Origin: an uncultured Lachnospiraceae bacterium
GTDB lineage: Bacteria; Bacillota; Clostridia; Lachnospirales; Lachnospiraceae
Length of the DNA: 6,681 bases
NCBI GenBank assembly: GCA_947653315.1
Contig: CANTGP010000172.1
Coordinates: 1-6,681, forward strand
Direction of reading: 5' to 3'
Part shown: positions 5,583-6,681 of the stretch, one piece after another
Layout of the letters: every line of letters starts with the position of its first letter
Position numbering within the stretch: the stretch's first letter is position 1
Translations under genes and position numbers: made by a program
Notes under the pieces: generated by a model
The model's input: the letters and a program-made list of their open reading frames with translations, nothing else
Told to the model about the DNA's origin: nothing
Database searches by the model: none

Positions 5583-6638
5583 TTATTCAAATACAACACA
5601 GGTCATGGACTGGTTGACAAATTGGTTGTTGTAATGTTCGCCGTATCCGACAAGTCCGGCATGATTGCCGAGCGTTCCCATTTCCTGCAGGTATTCCTGC
5701 ATGTAATGGTTGTCGGTAAAAAGCAGATACCGGAACAGGCAGTTGACGGAGAATACGGCGGAAATCTTTGGGAAATCCCTGCGGATGGATTGTATGGTTT
5801 CCCTTACGGTCGCCCGGTAATCCCCGAGTTCCAATAAAATCAGTACGTCCGAATCGTTGACCTGCCGGAAACAGGTGAGGGCGCTTCCGGTTACTTCCTT
5901 AATGGATATGATGCATGTTTCGTTTCCGTTAATTTTGCCAAACGGATTTTTGAAGGTCTGTGTCGTAATTTCCTTTTCCGAAATATGGAGGATGTCCTGG
6001 TAAACCTGTTTTGCGGATTTCCCGTTCAGTTTCCCGAGTATGTAATTTGCCTTGTCCGTCTTGGAAGCAATGAAACGGTAGTTACCCATCTGGCGGTATA
6101 TGTTTTCCTTGTATGCTTTTACTTTTCCGTGATTGTTGCGGACGAGGGCGTATGCCACGGCATCCTGGTAGATTTTGCCGTTGGCGGATACTTTACCGGC
6201 ATCCCCGGTTCCGCCTACCAACGAAATATTCCTGTGCTTTAAAGCGCTGTAAAGCGTGGTCAGCACGCAGGCATCGTTACCGGAACAGAAATCGATGCAT
6301 ATGGTGTCCTTTTGGGAGCCGTTTACCGTGTGCATATCCCGTTCCAAACGTTCAATGTATTTTACGGGCATGACGGATACTTCTTCCAATACATTGGCAG
6401 CGGCGGTGACACCGTCATAAAAGGCTATGACGCTTACGCCTTTTTCCACTACTTTAGTGTCATAGCTCATTCCGATGCATCCGATACTGGGGACCTGAGG
6501 ATAGAGTTCTTCCAACTTTTTTACATGCGCCTCAAACTGGTCACTGTTGGATAATAACATGATTAACTGGGGTTTGCTAAGCCCCCGGACTGCTTCCTGC
6601 AGATTTCCGTTTTGACTCATACCAAAAAACTGTTTCAA
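5583..6638 (-). CDS. FIST-domain sensor protein (FIST_N plus FIST_C)
   Basis: This is a 351-residue cytoplasmic protein without signal peptide or membrane segment. The N-terminal half fits [14 protein letters not shown] (51-59) is the usual 'I-G-C-s' strand, and LVGGTGDAG (140-148) the second Gly-rich turn. The C-terminal half (about 200-350) fits [17 protein letters not shown] (295-306), then [15 protein letters not shown] (331-345), the family's terminal 'yGE' motif. FIST domains are proposed to bind small ligands, possibly amino acids, and to feed chemoreceptors, kinases or cyclic-di-GMP enzymes. Here the domain stands alone and the output protein (MCP) is encoded 14 nt downstream, so a two-protein receptor is likely. 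The start is TTG (6638-6636), chosen because GAGG (6650-6647) lies 8 nt upstream; the first in-frame ATG (6620) would be too far from it. The start could shift by six residues. Confidence 0.9.
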   Translation of the reverse strand: MKQFFGMSQNGNLQEAVRGLSKPQLIMLLSNSDQFEAHVKKLEELYPQVPSIGCIGMSYDTKVVEKGVSVIAFYDGVTAAANVLEEVSVMPVKYIERLERDMHTVNGSQKDTICIDFCSGNDACVLTTLYSALKHRNISLVGGTGDAGKVSANGKIYQDAVAYALVRNNHGKVKAYKENIYRQMGNYRFIASKTDKANYILGKLNGKSAKQVYQDILHISEKEITTQTFKNPFGKINGNETCIISIKEVTGSALTCFRQVNDSDVLILLELGDYRATVRETIQSIRRDFPKISAVFSVNCLFRYLLFTDNHYMQEYLQEMGTLGNHAGLVGYGEHYNNQFVNQSMTCVVFE

Positions 6639-6646
6639 AATATTGT

Positions 6647-6650
6647 CCTC
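6647..6650 (-). promoter_or_regulatory. Ribosome binding site selecting a TTG start for the FIST gene
   Basis: GCGAGGACAATATT on the minus strand places GAGG 8 nt before TTG at 6638. A second purine-rich stretch, AAGGAAG (6658-6652), lies further up. No promoter is visible in the 43 nt left before the window edge, so the transcript may start outside, possibly with another gene. Confidence 0.6.
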
Positions 6651-6681
6651 GCTTCCTTAATCAGTGGGTTCTGACTGTAAT

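Overview
The window looks like chromosome from an anaerobic Gram-positive member of the Clostridia, most likely Lachnospiraceae-like. This is an inference from strong AGGAGG-type ribosome binding sites, moderate GC content by eye, a short two-gene SufC/SufB iron-sulfur system without the usual sufS/sufU/sufD neighbours, a lipobox lipoprotein, and a FIST plus soluble chemoreceptor gene pair. No rRNA, tRNA, transposase, CRISPR array or phage gene was recognised.

Layout: (1) Positions 1-136 hold a strong rho-independent terminator on the + strand, closing a transcript that enters from outside the window. (2) Positions 137-1231 (minus) encode a membrane-anchored alpha/beta hydrolase. (3) Positions 1232-1504 are a divergent promoter region: each side has a TATAAT box at 17-bp spacing, and a perfect small inverted repeat overlaps the -35 box of the + promoter. 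(4) Positions 1505-3161 (+) encode a SufC-like ATPase overlapped by a short SufB-like scaffold protein. This pair resembles the minimal SufBC ('SMS') type of Fe-S cluster assembly machinery. (5) Positions 3159-3211 hold an inverted-repeat element that begins at the sufB stop codon. (6) Positions 3244-4431 (+) encode a lipoprotein with a PsbP/DcrB-like N-terminal part and a DUF1266-like C-terminal part, followed by a probable terminator. (7) Positions 4566-4641 hold a large nested inverted repeat between convergent genes. (8) Positions 6638-4648 (minus) form a tight two-gene operon: a two-domain FIST sensor protein, then 14 nt later a soluble methyl-accepting chemotaxis signalling protein with no membrane segment.

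How the genes may work together: SufC and SufB should form an ATP-driven cytoplasmic scaffold that builds Fe-S clusters. The lipoprotein may share their transcript but has no evident functional link. The FIST and MCP proteins probably form a split cytoplasmic chemoreceptor, with FIST as the ligand-sensing half and the MCP as the kinase-controlling half. The most interesting points are the minimal SufCB pair, the split FIST/MCP receptor, and the two intergenic inverted-repeat elements, which look like members of repeat families. All assignments were made by reading the sequence without database searches.
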